51,417 nucleotides of DNA from Alphaproteobacteria bacterium (GCA_024413465.1 JAKSVU010000012.1:1-51417), one strand, 5' to 3'. Shown: positions 26,093-36,615, numbered from the stretch's first letter. Translations and numbers: made by a program. The notes: generated by a model not told the origin, from the letters alone.

Positions 26093-26641
26093 GTGAAAAA
26101 ATTATTTTACATAAAAAGAAATTTAGCTCAGGTCGAAATTTGTTTTTTTGGAATAAAACTTAAATTTTGGAGATACTTAAGAATGTTAAGGCAATTGTAC
26201 ATATATGAACACTACAATTTCCTTAAAGAAAGTCTGAAACAAAGCAACATCAATCTTCCTGCTGAAGCAAAAAATCTTTTGGACCAAGTAGAAGTCGTCA
26301 ATATAAAATTAAAAGATATTAAATTACCTGGAAATCAGCCATTACAAAACTCTCATATTTATGCATATATTATGGGAGGTGAAAAAGGAGAATATTCTAA
26401 AAAGTGGTATCATGGCGGAGCTAGAATATATGATCCTGAAATGGCAATGAATAGCTATAACGATTTAAGAAATGATATCAATGAATCTGGCTATGATCCT
26501 GCAAAAGGAATTATCGTATTAGATGATGATAATATCTTAATTGATGGACAACACAGATGCTGTCTTTTACTGAAAAAATATGGTGAAGATTATACTGTAA
26601 AAGCCGTTCGTCCAAGAAGATATGGTGAAAATCATGACTAA
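26093..26641 (+). CDS. small ParB/Srx-like domain protein of the glycan locus
   Basis: 182 residues from GTG (AGGGG upstream). A basic N-terminal tail with CFFGIKLKFWRYLRML (the LGIKIK-type segment seen in LPS proteins) is followed by a ParB-like core: VEVVNIKLKDIKLPG, then NILIDGQHRCCLLLKKYG near 146-163, the DGxHR motif of ParB/sulfiredoxin-fold proteins. It resembles the 194-residue protein at 29636-30208, which has DGQRRACALLHLYGG. ParB-fold proteins include nucleotide-dependent kinases of small molecules (SerK, SbnI), so it may be a kinase for a glycan precursor. The motif is visible; the activity is a guess. Confidence 0.6.
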   Translation: MKKLFYIKRNLAQVEICFFGIKLKFWRYLRMLRQLYIYEHYNFLKESLKQSNINLPAEAKNLLDQVEVVNIKLKDIKLPGNQPLQNSHIYAYIMGGEKGEYSKKWYHGGARIYDPEMAMNSYNDLRNDINESGYDPAKGIIVLDDDNILIDGQHRCCLLLKKYGEDYTVKAVRPRRYGENHD

Positions 26642-28130
26642 AAGATACTTTGGACATTTTGAATATTTAAAAGGCCTCTTAACGATAGACCGGACTTTAA
26701 CTTGCACTAATATCAATCTTTTTAAGCATCCCGTTTTTAAACAGGAAGAAAATAAAGCAAAAATCATCACACATATTTTTGGCTTTAAAGTCCACACGAT
26801 AAAACTGCGTCATTTTACTTCAATTCCTACGAAGGAAATTTTTTATCAACAATTCTGTGCAGATGAATCATTTTGTCGTCTTGACTTAATCGTAAATTTA
26901 TTAGCCATCGAAAACGAACAGGGATTAAACGATTTTGGTTGGGATATTTATACCAAAATGCAATCAATCCTTTATGGGAAAGAACAAGCAGAACTTCAAA
27001 AAAGTGAACTTAAAACTTTAATTGCAGGTGGGAAAAATGCCCTTACTTTACCAGAAAGCCCATTGGTAATAACAACAGATTTAAAAATTGTAGATAATAT
27101 CCGTCAACTTGCCCTTTCTTTATTTCACAAAGAAAAAAATATTGCTGTTGAAGTTCTTAAAAAAACAAATAAAAAAAGACACCCTATTTCTGTTGACAGA
27201 TTATTTTTCATTTACCAAAACTTTTCAATTTCAGAAATTGAAGCAATCGATAATTGTTTTTCAAGATTAAAAGAATACATCGGTCCGTACAGAATAACAG
27301 GATTTTTATGGCCACCAGCAATTAAACTCTTTGATGAAATTACAAATAGAATTTCAGAATTCTACAAGGTTGTCAGCTATAAAGATATTTTGTTTGATGA
27401 ATCCTCTTTTTACACTTTTGTCAAAGCCCTTTATCGTTGTGATGATATTGCTGATTGGAAAATTGACAAGAAAAACGAATTTATGCATGACTTTTTTCCT
27501 AAAAAAATCAGAGTGTTGACGTTGGAAGTTGCTCATCCTTATTTCCGTTTTAAAAATGACAAGCTTAGATTTACAGTATTAGATCATATTGTCAGATTAA
27601 AAGGAGCTTTCAGAAATAACTACAAAGACAAAATTGAAAATTATCAAGTCGATATTATTCTTCATTCCGCAGACAACACGAATGAAAGTGAATTTATGGG
27701 TGATATAGTCAATTCTGAATTTAAAATGGTAGAAATGCTTCGGGAAATTTCAGAACCAGGTGTTTTCACTATCGGCATACAATCAACAGATCAAGAATGT
27801 CTTCAAAAATTTCCTTTCTGCAAAGACATGGCTATTATTTGTAAAAAAGAACTATTCTCTGACATCTCCTTAAAGATTAAATATTTCTTAGAAAAAAATC
27901 TTCAGGGTTTATATACCTTTACTTTTGAATCTGAAGAAAATAAATGCACTTACCATATTCGTTATAAAAACAATATTGTTTATAAATTCAGCATTCAAAC
28001 TTCTTTGAAAAATATTGATAATCAATCGTTAGAAAATAGTTTTTCATCACCAGAAAAATGGAACGGCATTAATGTCCCAACAATGAAAGATGATGATATT
28101 TATAAAAAGGTTTTATTTCATCAAGGTTAA
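26634..28130 (+). CDS. ParB-like plus unknown C-terminal domain, tandem paralogue 1
   Basis: 498 residues from ATG 26634 (GGTGA upstream); it overlaps the preceding gene by 8 bases. N-terminal MTKRYFGHFEYLKGLLTIDR leads to LDLIVNLLAIENEQGLNDFG and then SPLVITTDLKIVDNIRQLAL, which aligns with the IVDGxHRLALAL core of ParB-like glycan-locus proteins but lacks the Gly/His. The C-terminal half has FLWPPAIKLFDEITN, DIADWKIDKKNEFM and DIILHSADNTNESEFMGD, conserved also in the next gene. No signal peptide. Proteins of this two-part build occur in capsule/LPS loci; the reaction is unknown to me. Confidence 0.55.
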   Translation: MTKRYFGHFEYLKGLLTIDRTLTCTNINLFKHPVFKQEENKAKIITHIFGFKVHTIKLRHFTSIPTKEIFYQQFCADESFCRLDLIVNLLAIENEQGLNDFGWDIYTKMQSILYGKEQAELQKSELKTLIAGGKNALTLPESPLVITTDLKIVDNIRQLALSLFHKEKNIAVEVLKKTNKKRHPISVDRLFFIYQNFSISEIEAIDNCFSRLKEYIGPYRITGFLWPPAIKLFDEITNRISEFYKVVSYKDILFDESSFYTFVKALYRCDDIADWKIDKKNEFMHDFFPKKIRVLTLEVAHPYFRFKNDKLRFTVLDHIVRLKGAFRNNYKDKIENYQVDIILHSADNTNESEFMGDIVNSEFKMVEMLREISEPGVFTIGIQSTDQECLQKFPFCKDMAIICKKELFSDISLKIKYFLEKNLQGLYTFTFESEENKCTYHIRYKNNIVYKFSIQTSLKNIDNQSLENSFSSPEKWNGINVPTMKDDDIYKKVLFHQG

Positions 28131-28135
28131 AAAGG

Positions 28136-29635
28136 ATGTTAAAAGAGAAAAAGTATTTCGGACATTTTGAATATTTAAAAGGTCTTTTAACAATCGATAG
28201 AACGATTGATTCAACGAACATTTCTTTATGCAAACTCCCTTTATTCAAACAGGAAGAAAGAAAAACGAAGATTGTTTCTCATTTTTTAGGAATACACGTT
28301 CATTCTATTAAACTCAGAAATTTTATTAAACTTCCTGTCAAAGAAGTATTTTTTCAACATATCAATCCTGATGATACATTCAGTCGTCTTGACATTATTG
28401 TTTCTCTGCTCGCCATTGAAAATGAAAAAGGGCTCAATGATTTTGGCTGGAATCTTTATACAAAATTGCAAACAAACCTTTGCAGTAAAGAACAAGCTGA
28501 AATAAAAAAAACTAAATTCAAAGAATTTATTTCACTTTATCTCGATAATCATTCCTTACCAGATGAACCATTAGTAATTAATGAAAATCTCAAAATAGTT
28601 GATAATGCTCAACAACTAGCTCTTTCTATTTTTTGTAAAGAAAAAGATATGATTGTTGAAGTAAAGAAAAAGATGGAAGCTCAAAACACTTGTGACAGAC
28701 TATCTTTAATTGCTAGCGATTTTTCAATACAAGAATTAAAAGCCGTAGAAGACCGTTTATTACGTGTAAAAAATGAAGTAGATATTTGTCAACTTGATGC
28801 ATTTTTGTGGCCCCCTGTACTTTCTTTTTTTGATGAAATTACAAACAAGATATCATTGTTGTATAATGTTAAAAATTTTGTAGATATTCCCTTTGATGAA
28901 CGAGCTTTTGCCAGATTTATCAAAGCAATTTATCATTTTGACGAAGTTGCAGAATGGAAAATTGATAAAAAAATAGGTTATATGAAACCGTTTTTTCCTA
29001 AAAAGGTTAGATGCTTAACACTTGAAGCACCTCATCCTGTTTTCTGTTTTAAAAATAAGAAAAATAGATTTTCTTTTTTAAGAAATATTGTCAAAATGAA
29101 AAATGCAATCAGAAAAGTATATCAAAGCAAAATAGAGAATTATCATTTTGATATCATCACTCATTCTGCAGATAATACGACGCAAAGTGAATATATGAAT
29201 GACGTAATTTATTCTAACTTTGATTTTTACAATTTACTGAAAACTATTTCTCAAAAAGAAGTTCTCATCAGTGGAATAAAACAAGTTCAAGATTTAGAAG
29301 ATATAAAAGCATTCCCTTTTGGAAAAGATATCGCTATCATCTGCAAAAAGAAAAATCTTGAAAACGTTATTTCAAAAATCAAAGATTACTTGGCAAACCA
29401 TTTAAATAAAAAATACACTTATAAAATCATCAATAAAAACGAGCAGTGTGATATTTCTTTATTTGCAAAAGATAATCTCCTATATGAATTTTCCGTTTAT
29501 TCTGCTATTCCAGAACTTGATGAAAAATTTATTTGTAACAGTTTTTCAAAATCCACCCAAATAGGAAACATTTTTGTCCCTAATTTAGCAGATGAAGACA
29601 CTTACAGAAAAATCATTTTTTCAGAAACAAAATAA
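28136..29635 (+). CDS. ParB-like plus unknown C-terminal domain, tandem paralogue 2
   Basis: 499 residues, close in length and colinear with the preceding protein, sharing long blocks (YFGHFEYLKGLLTIDRT, AIENEKGLNDFGW, FDEITNKIS, EWKIDKKIGYM, HSADNTTQSEYMNDV). Its degenerate ParB-like segment reads LKIVDNAQQLALSIF. The two genes arose by tandem duplication and have diverged since, so both are probably kept by selection. Five bases separate it from the first copy; AAGG lies 9 bases before the ATG. Convergent with the gene at 29636. Function unknown, as for its paralogue. Confidence 0.55.
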   Translation: MLKEKKYFGHFEYLKGLLTIDRTIDSTNISLCKLPLFKQEERKTKIVSHFLGIHVHSIKLRNFIKLPVKEVFFQHINPDDTFSRLDIIVSLLAIENEKGLNDFGWNLYTKLQTNLCSKEQAEIKKTKFKEFISLYLDNHSLPDEPLVINENLKIVDNAQQLALSIFCKEKDMIVEVKKKMEAQNTCDRLSLIASDFSIQELKAVEDRLLRVKNEVDICQLDAFLWPPVLSFFDEITNKISLLYNVKNFVDIPFDERAFARFIKAIYHFDEVAEWKIDKKIGYMKPFFPKKVRCLTLEAPHPVFCFKNKKNRFSFLRNIVKMKNAIRKVYQSKIENYHFDIITHSADNTTQSEYMNDVIYSNFDFYNLLKTISQKEVLISGIKQVQDLEDIKAFPFGKDIAIICKKKNLENVISKIKDYLANHLNKKYTYKIINKNEQCDISLFAKDNLLYEFSVYSAIPELDEKFICNSFSKSTQIGNIFVPNLADEDTYRKIIFSETK

Positions 29636-30208
29636 TTATAGGTTATATTCCCGAGCAACTTTAACTTTATGGTCACCACCATACAAGTGTAATAAAGCGC
29701 AGGCTCTTCTTTGCCCATCAGAAAGAACGTTATTTTCGTTCAAACAGATAATTGATTTTGAAACGTCATATCCGTTTTCCTGAATATTTTTTTCCAAATT
29801 TAAAATATGGGCAATTGCTGCATCAAGTTGTTCTTCAGAAGGATAATTTTTCGCTTTTGGTTGATGAATTTGCATATAATGTTTGTAAATTTCTCTATCA
29901 CGGGTTTCTAAAAACTTGTACGGACTTAAATCGTATAAGGAATAAATCTTTCCTTTCCATTCGCGCCGAATATCTTTTAAAGCAACTTCTGTAATTTCAA
30001 CTTCACCACTAAACAAACCATCATACGGTAAAGAGATATTTCGTTCTTTTAAATAGCTTCGTATTCTTTCAGTATTTTGTTTTCTGAAAATATCATACAT
30101 CATGTATCTGTAATTTCTAACTTTGAAACTGAATCCAAAAATACAGATTTTCTTTTCATATTTTCCTTTTTTTTGAACAGAAAAAATTTTTTTAAGCAAA
30201 TTTTTCAT
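29636..30208 (-). CDS. small ParB/Srx-like domain protein, second copy
   Basis: 190 residues from ATG 30208 (GGGAAAG upstream; a TTG at 30220 is also in frame). The N-terminus is Lys-rich with KICIFGFSFKVRNYRYMMYD; the middle carries VEITEVALKDIRREW, and the C-terminus has NVLSDGQRRACALLHLYGGD, the ParB-like DGxRR core. It pairs with the protein at 26093-26641 but is on the other strand. It is convergent with the tandem paralogues (adjacent stops) and sits next to mnmG without sharing its function. Confidence 0.55.
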   Translation of the reverse strand: MKNLLKKIFSVQKKGKYEKKICIFGFSFKVRNYRYMMYDIFRKQNTERIRSYLKERNISLPYDGLFSGEVEITEVALKDIRREWKGKIYSLYDLSPYKFLETRDREIYKHYMQIHQPKAKNYPSEEQLDAAIAHILNLEKNIQENGYDVSKSIICLNENNVLSDGQRRACALLHLYGGDHKVKVAREYNL

Positions 30209-30229
30209 TTTCTTTCCCAAACAAATACC

Positions 30230-32083
30230 TTAATTTTTTTTGCAATATCCTAAAATTGCCGTAACAGCAGCAGGTGTAACACCTGAAACACGAGAAGCAG
30301 CACCGAGTGTCTCTGGTTTTGCTTTGGTTAATTTCATCACAATTTCATTGGAAAGTCCACCTATTTTTTTGTAGTCGATATCAACTGGAATTTTAAAAGA
30401 TTCATCTTTTCTGAAAGCAATAATATCAGCCTCTTGACGCTGTAAATATCCTTTGTATTTTGATTCAATTTCAATCTGTTCTACAACGTCTGAACGCGTG
30501 TTTTGTAATTCTGGCCATACTTGTTCTAATTTTTCCCAAGTAATCTCTTCATAAGCCAACAAATCAAATCCATTTCTGTGAGATCCGTCTTTATTTACGA
30601 TAAATCCAAGTTTTTCCAATTCACGAGGAGTTCCACCGATATGAAGGAGTTTTTCCTTTGCTTCAGCCAAGGCTTGTTTTTTCTCTTCAAATGCTTTTTG
30701 ACGTTCAGCACGAACACACCCAATTTCAATTCCTTTTTCTGTTAAACGCATATCAGCATTATCACTTCGTAACAACAAACGATATTCAGCACGAGAAGTA
30801 AACATACGATAAGGTTCATCAACGCCCTTTGTCGTTAAATCATCAATCATGACACCCAAATAAGCATCTGCACGATCCAATACGAATTCTCGCCCTTTAT
30901 CTTCGGCTCTCAACGCAGCATTTATTCCGGCAAGTAATCCTAAAGCTGCAGCTTCTTCATACCCTGTAGTCCCGTTTAATTGCCCTGCAATGAATAAACG
31001 AGATACTTTTTTTGTTTCCAACGTTCTTCTCATTTCTAAAGGATCAACGTAATCATATTCGATTGCATACCCTGGACGAATAATACGAACGTTTTCCAAT
31101 CCCTTAATAGAATGAATCATAGCATCTTGGACGTCTTCTGGTAAGGAAGTAGAAATTCCGTTTGGATAAACCGTATCATCATCCAATCCTTCTGGTTCCA
31201 AAAAGACGTGATGTGAATCTCTATCTGCAAATTTAACTAACTTATCTTCAATACTTGGACAATAACGAGGACCAATTCCTTTGATTTGTCCTGAAAACAG
31301 TGGAGCTCTATCCATATTTGCACGAATAATTTCATGAGTTTTCGTATTTGTTGCCGTAATATAGCAAGCAATTTGTGGAACAGTAATTTCTTTATCCATA
31401 TATGAAAACGGTTCGATATCACTATCCCCAAATTGTTTTTCAACTTTTGTATAGTCGATTGTCTTCCCATCCAAACGAGCAGGCGTACCTGTTTTTAATC
31501 TACCAACACGCAATCCTAATTCGACGAGTGACTCCGTCAAATGTTCGCAAGAAATCTCTCCAACGCGACCTCCAACTGTTTTTTTTGGTCCGACGTGCAT
31601 TAAACCATGTAAAAACGTTCCACAAGTTAAAACGATAGCCTTTGCAAAGTGTTGTTTTCCCTCACTTGTTTCGACACCAGTGACTTCTTTTTTACCATCT
31701 ATTTCCTCGTAAAAAAGCTTTTCAACTGCACCAGCCTCAACAGTAAGATTCTGATAATGCAACAATTCACGCTGCATGGCCTCTCTGTACAGTTTTCGAT
31801 CGGCTTGAGTACGTAATCCTTGAACGGCAGGTCCCTTGGATGAATTTAACATTCTAAATTGAATCCCTGCTTGATCCGCAATACGTCCAATCACTCCATC
31901 CAAAGCATCAATTTCACGAACAAGATGTCCTTTTCCCAGACCACCAATAGCTGGGTTACAAGACATTTCTCCTAATGTTTCAATTTTGTGGGTCAGTAGT
32001 AATGTTTTTGCCCCCATACGAGCTGCAGCCGTTGCTGCTTCGCACCCTGCGTGGCCACCACCAACAACAATTACGTCAAACAT
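30230..32083 (-). CDS. mnmG: tRNA uridine-5-carboxymethylaminomethyl modification enzyme MnmG
   Basis: 617 residues from ATG 32083; an in-frame TTG at 32104 would add 7 residues. FAD-binding [10 protein letters not shown] at the start, the conserved [23 protein letters not shown], and [18 protein letters not shown]. With MnmE it makes cmnm5U/nm5U at the wobble position of several tRNAs. It follows mnmE after 5 bases, the normal alphaproteobacterial order. Confidence 0.97.
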   Translation of the reverse strand: MFDVIVVGGGHAGCEAATAAARMGAKTLLLTHKIETLGEMSCNPAIGGLGKGHLVREIDALDGVIGRIADQAGIQFRMLNSSKGPAVQGLRTQADRKLYREAMQRELLHYQNLTVEAGAVEKLFYEEIDGKKEVTGVETSEGKQHFAKAIVLTCGTFLHGLMHVGPKKTVGGRVGEISCEHLTESLVELGLRVGRLKTGTPARLDGKTIDYTKVEKQFGDSDIEPFSYMDKEITVPQIACYITATNTKTHEIIRANMDRAPLFSGQIKGIGPRYCPSIEDKLVKFADRDSHHVFLEPEGLDDDTVYPNGISTSLPEDVQDAMIHSIKGLENVRIIRPGYAIEYDYVDPLEMRRTLETKKVSRLFIAGQLNGTTGYEEAAALGLLAGINAALRAEDKGREFVLDRADAYLGVMIDDLTTKGVDEPYRMFTSRAEYRLLLRSDNADMRLTEKGIEIGCVRAERQKAFEEKKQALAEAKEKLLHIGGTPRELEKLGFIVNKDGSHRNGFDLLAYEEITWEKLEQVWPELQNTRSDVVEQIEIESKYKGYLQRQEADIIAFRKDESFKIPVDIDYKKIGGLSNEIVMKLTKAKPETLGAASRVSGVTPAAVTAILGYCKKN

Positions 32084-32088
32084 CTTTT

Positions 32089-33396
32089 TTATTTTCCTAT
32101 ACAAAAATCTTTAAAGATAACATCTAATAGTTCTTCTACTTGCACTTGTCCAGTAATTTTGCCTAAACAACGCATAGAAAGTCTTAAATCTTCTGCAGCC
32201 AATTCTAATTCAGGGGCAATCAAAGAATGTTCCAAAGATTCTACACACTCTACCAATGATTCACGATGACGAAGACGGGTTAAAGAAGGTTCTTCTTTTA
32301 ATGAAAGAGCATCTTCAACGTATTTTCCAATTTTATCCAAAACCTCGTCAATTCCTTCCCCTGTTTTAGCAGATATAAACAAACAATCTCTGTAATCAGC
32401 AGAAACTCTATCTTTTTTATTCATTATTTTTAAAACGTTTCGACCTTGAAATAAATTTGTTTCGGAATCGATATTATTTTTCGTTACATCATATACTGCA
32501 AGAATCAAATCTGCATCTTCAGCTTTTAATTTAGCACGACGAACACCCTCAGCTTCGATTTCTTCGGTTGTTTCACGCAAACCTGCAGTATCGCAAATAA
32601 CAACAGGATAACCTTTTATATCCATTCTGACTTCGATAATATCCCTCGTTGTCCCTGCAGTTGACGATACAATTGCAACATCTTTGGCAGCGAGTCGATT
32701 CATTAGGCTAGATTTTCCGACGTTTGGTTCACCAATTATTACAATTTGAAAACCTTCACGTAATCTCTCACCACGTTTTCCATCCATAAGATGTTGATTT
32801 ATTTCATTTTTTAAAGAAATTATTTTCTCTTTAATTTGATCAGCAACAGAACTTGGAACCTCTTCTTCTGGAAAATCAATATATGCTTCAATCCATGCTA
32901 ATAAATGAACAAGGTTTTGACGCCATGTTTCATATTTTTTAGCTAAAGCACCATCCATTTGACGCAAAGCTTGTCGTCTTTGTTGTTCTGTTTCAGCATT
33001 AATTAGATCTGCCATTCCTTCAGCAGCAGTTAAATCCATTTTTCCATTTTCAACAGCACGGCGCGTAAATTCTCCCCGTTCTGCAAAACGGAAATCATCC
33101 ATTTTAGCAAGTTCTTCTAATAATTTATTTAAAACAGCTCGCCCACCATGAGTTTGAAATTCAACAACGTCTTCCCCTGTAAAACTGTTTGGACAAGGGA
33201 AATAAATAACTATTCCTTCATCTAAATCTGCACCATCAAGCGTTTTAATTTTTTTATACAAAGCTTGTCTAGGAACTGGATTTTCTATTCCAACCATCTT
33301 TTGAATTGCTTTCAAAGCAGATCTTCCAGAAATACGAAGAACAGAAACACCTGCCTTTCCTGGAGCTGTTGCTGGAGCAAAAATTGTTTCTTTCAT
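32089..33396 (-). CDS. mnmE: tRNA modification GTPase MnmE
   Basis: 435 residues. The N-terminal tetrahydrofolate-binding domain ([18 protein letters not shown]) is followed by a helical domain and an inserted G domain with P-loop GEPNVGKSS (222-230), DTAGLRE and NKKD, ending in the hallmark FCIGK whose Cys is at the active site. It partners MnmG. It overlaps the 3' end of the Smr gene by 4 bases. Confidence 0.97.
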   Translation of the reverse strand: MKETIFAPATAPGKAGVSVLRISGRSALKAIQKMVGIENPVPRQALYKKIKTLDGADLDEGIVIYFPCPNSFTGEDVVEFQTHGGRAVLNKLLEELAKMDDFRFAERGEFTRRAVENGKMDLTAAEGMADLINAETEQQRRQALRQMDGALAKKYETWRQNLVHLLAWIEAYIDFPEEEVPSSVADQIKEKIISLKNEINQHLMDGKRGERLREGFQIVIIGEPNVGKSSLMNRLAAKDVAIVSSTAGTTRDIIEVRMDIKGYPVVICDTAGLRETTEEIEAEGVRRAKLKAEDADLILAVYDVTKNNIDSETNLFQGRNVLKIMNKKDRVSADYRDCLFISAKTGEGIDEVLDKIGKYVEDALSLKEEPSLTRLRHRESLVECVESLEHSLIAPELELAAEDLRLSMRCLGKITGQVQVEELLDVIFKDFCIGK

Positions 33397-33908
33397 TTTT
33401 TATTCCTTTGTCTTTTTAATAGAACGTAAAAAGCACCTGCACCACCATCTTTAGAACTTGCTTGACAGAAACTTAAAATACGATCTCGAATTTCTGGTTT
33501 ATTCATCCAAGAAGGAAATGCTGATTTAATTACACCTCGTCCTAATAAACCACCTATTCCTGTAATAATTAGCAAGCATCGTGCTTTTTGTTGATAAGAT
33601 GATTTTATAAACTCTTCGACACATTGTTCAGCCTGATCTAAAGTCAATCCATGTAAATCAAGACGACCTTGAATATCCATTTCACCATCTTTAAACTTTT
33701 TAGCAGTCTTTCTGTCCATGGCTTGAAAATCACCGGCCGTCAATTCTCTTAAATCAGTCTGAACTTCTACTTCACAACGATTTAACGGTTTAAACTCGTT
33801 TTGCAATTTTTTTTCTAACGAAACATTTTTCGGCTTTTCAGCTCGTTTATGACTTCCTAATGGCCGAACTGTCTTAACAATCGCTTGCCATAAGTCATCA
33901 TTAACCAT
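33393..33908 (-). CDS. Smr-domain protein
   Basis: 171 residues from ATG 33908 (a longer frame to 33947 lies inside the upstream gene). The Smr domain covers about 80-170: LDLHGLTLDQAEQCVEEFI and ITGIGGLLGRGVIKSAFPSW, with the family's HGxxxxxA and TGxG motifs. Smr domains are nucleases that cut structured nucleic acids or stalled mRNA. Small Smr proteins downstream of mltA/tim44 are a conserved alphaproteobacterial arrangement. Translation is coupled to both neighbours by short overlaps. Confidence 0.9.
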   Translation of the reverse strand: MVNDDLWQAIVKTVRPLGSHKRAEKPKNVSLEKKLQNEFKPLNRCEVEVQTDLRELTAGDFQAMDRKTAKKFKDGEMDIQGRLDLHGLTLDQAEQCVEEFIKSSYQQKARCLLIITGIGGLLGRGVIKSAFPSWMNKPEIRDRILSFCQASSKDGGAGAFYVLLKRQRNKK

Positions 33909-34401
33909 TATTTTGTTCAGCTTGTTGTTGTAAAATGGATGGATCAACTGGAATTAAATCATTAAAATATTCCGTTGCAAATTCACGCCAATCTTCGATT
34001 TTAGCCGTACATGTATAACTTTGTTCAGCCTGTAAAACAATCTTAAATCCCCCGTAATACCAAGCCACTAAAAACTTTTCAATTTTAGGTACAATGCGAC
34101 GAACTAATCTATTGGTGATAATTGGTTCCAAGATAATTGGTATAATGATAATATCAATTAAACATAAAACGACCAACATCAACATTCCCATTGTTAAATT
34201 GACAATATACATCGTTGCAATAGCTAAAGTGACAACAATCAACATGGGCAAAACATTTTCCCATGGATTAAAAACGGGAGATCCAATTTTATTCAACTGA
34301 TGAACGTTAATTTTGATAAAAGCCTTATTTTCAACAATTGCCCGTTGCAACCCTTGAAAAATTAATTGATCTTGCCGTGAAGGTGGTTGAATCTTAATCA
34401 T
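33901..34401 (-). CDS. hypothetical two-helix membrane protein
   Basis: 166 residues. A cytoplasmic N-terminus (RQDQLIFQGLQRAIVENKAF) is followed by two strongly hydrophobic helices (about 52-70 and 73-95) with a tiny loop, and a C-terminal soluble part with VAWYYGGFKIVLQAEQSYTC. Family not recognised. It lies 2 bases after mltA and overlaps the Smr gene by 8, so it belongs to the tim44-mltA-smr-mnmE-mnmG run. Confidence 0.6.
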   Translation of the reverse strand: MIKIQPPSRQDQLIFQGLQRAIVENKAFIKINVHQLNKIGSPVFNPWENVLPMLIVVTLAIATMYIVNLTMGMLMLVVLCLIDIIIIPIILEPIITNRLVRRIVPKIEKFLVAWYYGGFKIVLQAEQSYTCTAKIEDWREFATEYFNDLIPVDPSILQQQAEQNNG

Positions 34402-34403
34402 CT

Positions 34404-35411
34404 TTAATTACCTCTAGGATATAATATATAGTAAATTCCCTGGGAATTCATTCTTCCTGCTAAATGTAAAGCTTCATCTCCTGCCCCAAAAAAGAAATCT
34501 CCGCGAACCTTTCCTTTAATGGCTTTTCCAGTATCTTGAGCAAAAACAAGACGCTGTAAAGGTTCTTTATTTGGATAACGCGTATCTAACCATAAAAAAC
34601 TTCCCATTGGAATATAAGTTGTATCAACAGCCATACTTCTTCCCGCACTTAAGGGATACTTCATTGATCCAATCGCATCAATGGATGAATCATGCTTGAA
34701 AAAGATATATCGTTCGTTTTTATTCATTAATCTTTCTCCTTCAACAGGATGAGCAATTAACCAATCACGAATATCAGCCATATTAAAGATACCCTTTTTA
34801 GCCAAATCTTTACCTATAGCATAAAAAGGACGTTCATTACTTGCATCAAAATGCAAACCTATCAATTCACCATCATCCATTTCAACAATACCAGATCCCT
34901 GAACTTGTAACAGAAACAAATCTGCTTGATGTTCAATCCATAAAATAGGAATTAAATCATCACGATTGTTAATTTGAGCTCTTGTATCATATTTTTTTCC
35001 ACGAACGAGATCTGCAGGTTTTTGATAAACAGGAACAGTAAATTCAAAACTTGGCACCCATGATCCTTTAACCAATGGTTGATAATATCCTGTAAAATTT
35101 CCAGTCATTCCAGGAGTATACGGAATCATATTTTCTTGAATAAAATTTTTAACTTCTTCAGATGACAAAAATTCTTGTTGATTCAAACGAACGCAAAAAT
35201 CTTTCCAACTTTTTTGTTTCATGAGAAACATACAAGAATTTTTCATTGCCGGAACAGCTTCTAAAAAATCATCATCATCAAAACCGGGTAATTTTGAAAA
35301 AGAAGTTGCCTTAAAACCTGAAATTGACGGTGTAGCATAATATCCAACACCATCTTTTTCAACAGAAGAACATCCTGCCAGTAATAATATAAGGAAAATT
35401 AAATTTTTCAT
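34404..35411 (-). CDS. mltA: membrane-bound lytic murein transglycosylase A
   Basis: 335 residues, lipoprotein: MKNLIFLILLLAGCSS with lipobox LAGC at 13-16. MltA signatures are GYYQPLVKGS, LFLLQVQGSGIVEMDDGE and the 3D domain SAGRSMAVDTTYIPMGSFLW with FAQDTGKAIKG, which holds the catalytic Asp. It cleaves the glycan strand of peptidoglycan from the outer membrane. It overlaps the Tim44-like gene by 4 bases. Confidence 0.95.
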   Translation of the reverse strand: MKNLIFLILLLAGCSSVEKDGVGYYATPSISGFKATSFSKLPGFDDDDFLEAVPAMKNSCMFLMKQKSWKDFCVRLNQQEFLSSEEVKNFIQENMIPYTPGMTGNFTGYYQPLVKGSWVPSFEFTVPVYQKPADLVRGKKYDTRAQINNRDDLIPILWIEHQADLFLLQVQGSGIVEMDDGELIGLHFDASNERPFYAIGKDLAKKGIFNMADIRDWLIAHPVEGERLMNKNERYIFFKHDSSIDAIGSMKYPLSAGRSMAVDTTYIPMGSFLWLDTRYPNKEPLQRLVFAQDTGKAIKGKVRGDFFFGAGDEALHLAGRMNSQGIYYILYPRGN

Positions 35412-36046
35412 TGCTGCTGCGTTTTTATCAAAATCCAGGTTGGGCTAGCAGATTTCATTTCGCGTCTGAATGTCCAAACGTCAGTCACTGTTTCAATGTA
35501 AGTCGGATCCCCTTCGATAATTTCACCTGCCTCATTTTTAATGATATTTGTCTGTTCTGTAACGAATTTAACCGTCATTTCCAAACAAGCCCCATAAATT
35601 TCAGCATTTATCAATTCAACTTTATCAAAGCCAATTAAACTAAATTCTGCAGTTTCTTTATTTTCCACGCGTTTATCAATGACGTCACAAAAACCTTTAT
35701 ACATTGTTCTGCTTAATAAAGCATCCAAAGCCTTTTTATCTCCTTTAGCAAAAGACGTAGCAATATATTCAAATGCTTTTGGTGCTTTTTTCATAAAATC
35801 ATCAGCATCAAAAGAAGGGCATACATCTTCGATTTTTTTCAACTTCAATTCGATTTCGGTTTTTTCCTCATCTTTCTTTTCAGCTTTTTGTTCTTTTTCG
35901 ATTTCTTGTTCTTTTACAGGCATTTTGATAATTTGAACTTTAGGTTGATTTTCTTCACCTTCAGGTCTTGAACCAAGGACACCTTTTAATTTAACAGCCA
36001 AAATGATGACTAAAATAACCAAAAAAATAATATCTGCAGGTTGCAT
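35408..36046 (-). CDS. Tim44/TimA-domain protein
   Basis: 212 residues from ATG 36046 (an upstream ATG at 36091 has no ribosome site). One N-terminal membrane helix (IIFLVILVIILAVKL), then a Lys/Glu-rich charged linker, then a C-terminal Tim44 domain (FMKKAPKAFEYIATSFAKGD ... ending DVWTFRREM). The family is anchored to the inner membrane and is related to the mitochondrial import motor part Tim44. The position divergent from secB and upstream of mltA is conserved in Alphaproteobacteria. Confidence 0.9.
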   Translation of the reverse strand: MQPADIIFLVILVIILAVKLKGVLGSRPEGEENQPKVQIIKMPVKEQEIEKEQKAEKKDEEKTEIELKLKKIEDVCPSFDADDFMKKAPKAFEYIATSFAKGDKKALDALLSRTMYKGFCDVIDKRVENKETAEFSLIGFDKVELINAEIYGACLEMTVKFVTEQTNIIKNEAGEIIEGDPTYIETVTDVWTFRREMKSASPTWILIKTQQQ

Positions 36047-36123
36047 ATTTTTAATCCCTTTATTTTTTAAATTAATAGTGATATAAACCATTTTTAAATA
36101 ATTTTCAAATCGGAGTTTTAATT

Positions 36124-36615
36124 ATGACAGAAAAAAATGAACAAATTGCCCCAATGATTGCTATCAATGCCCAATATATCAAAGATATTTCATTTGAAGC
36201 TCCTCATGTTCCAGAAATTTTTACACAAATCAAATCAAATCCAGAAATCAACGTCAACGTTGACGTCAACGCTACGAAAATCAATAACAATTTATTCGAA
36301 GTAAACTTAAATTTGAAAGCTGAAGCAAAAGCAAAAATTACCATTAATGAAAAAGAAGAAGAAAAGACAGCCTTTTTGTGTGAAGTATCTTATGGATGTC
36401 TTGCCACAATTAACGTTGCTCCAGAATCTATCGAACCAGTCCTTTTGATTGAAGTTCCTCGTTTATTGTTCCCATTTGCACGTAATATCATTGGTGATTT
36501 AACACGCGAAAGTGGTTTCCCTCCATTGATGATCAATCCAATAGATTTTGCTGGTTTGTATCAACAACGTCTTGCTCAAATTCAACGTGAAAAACAAAAA
36601 GCTACGTTAAACTAA
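36124..36615 (+). CDS. secB: protein-export chaperone SecB
   Basis: 163 residues, usual length. MIAINAQYIKDISFEAPHVP and the late LFPFARNIIGDLTRESGFPP are hallmark segments. It keeps preproteins unfolded and hands them to SecA; the autotransporter, MltA and the element's lipoproteins are plausible clients. Divergent from the Tim44-like gene across 77 bases. The next gene starts immediately after its stop. Confidence 0.96.
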   Translation: MTEKNEQIAPMIAINAQYIKDISFEAPHVPEIFTQIKSNPEINVNVDVNATKINNNLFEVNLNLKAEAKAKITINEKEEEKTAFLCEVSYGCLATINVAPESIEPVLLIEVPRLLFPFARNIIGDLTRESGFPPLMINPIDFAGLYQQRLAQIQREKQKATLN

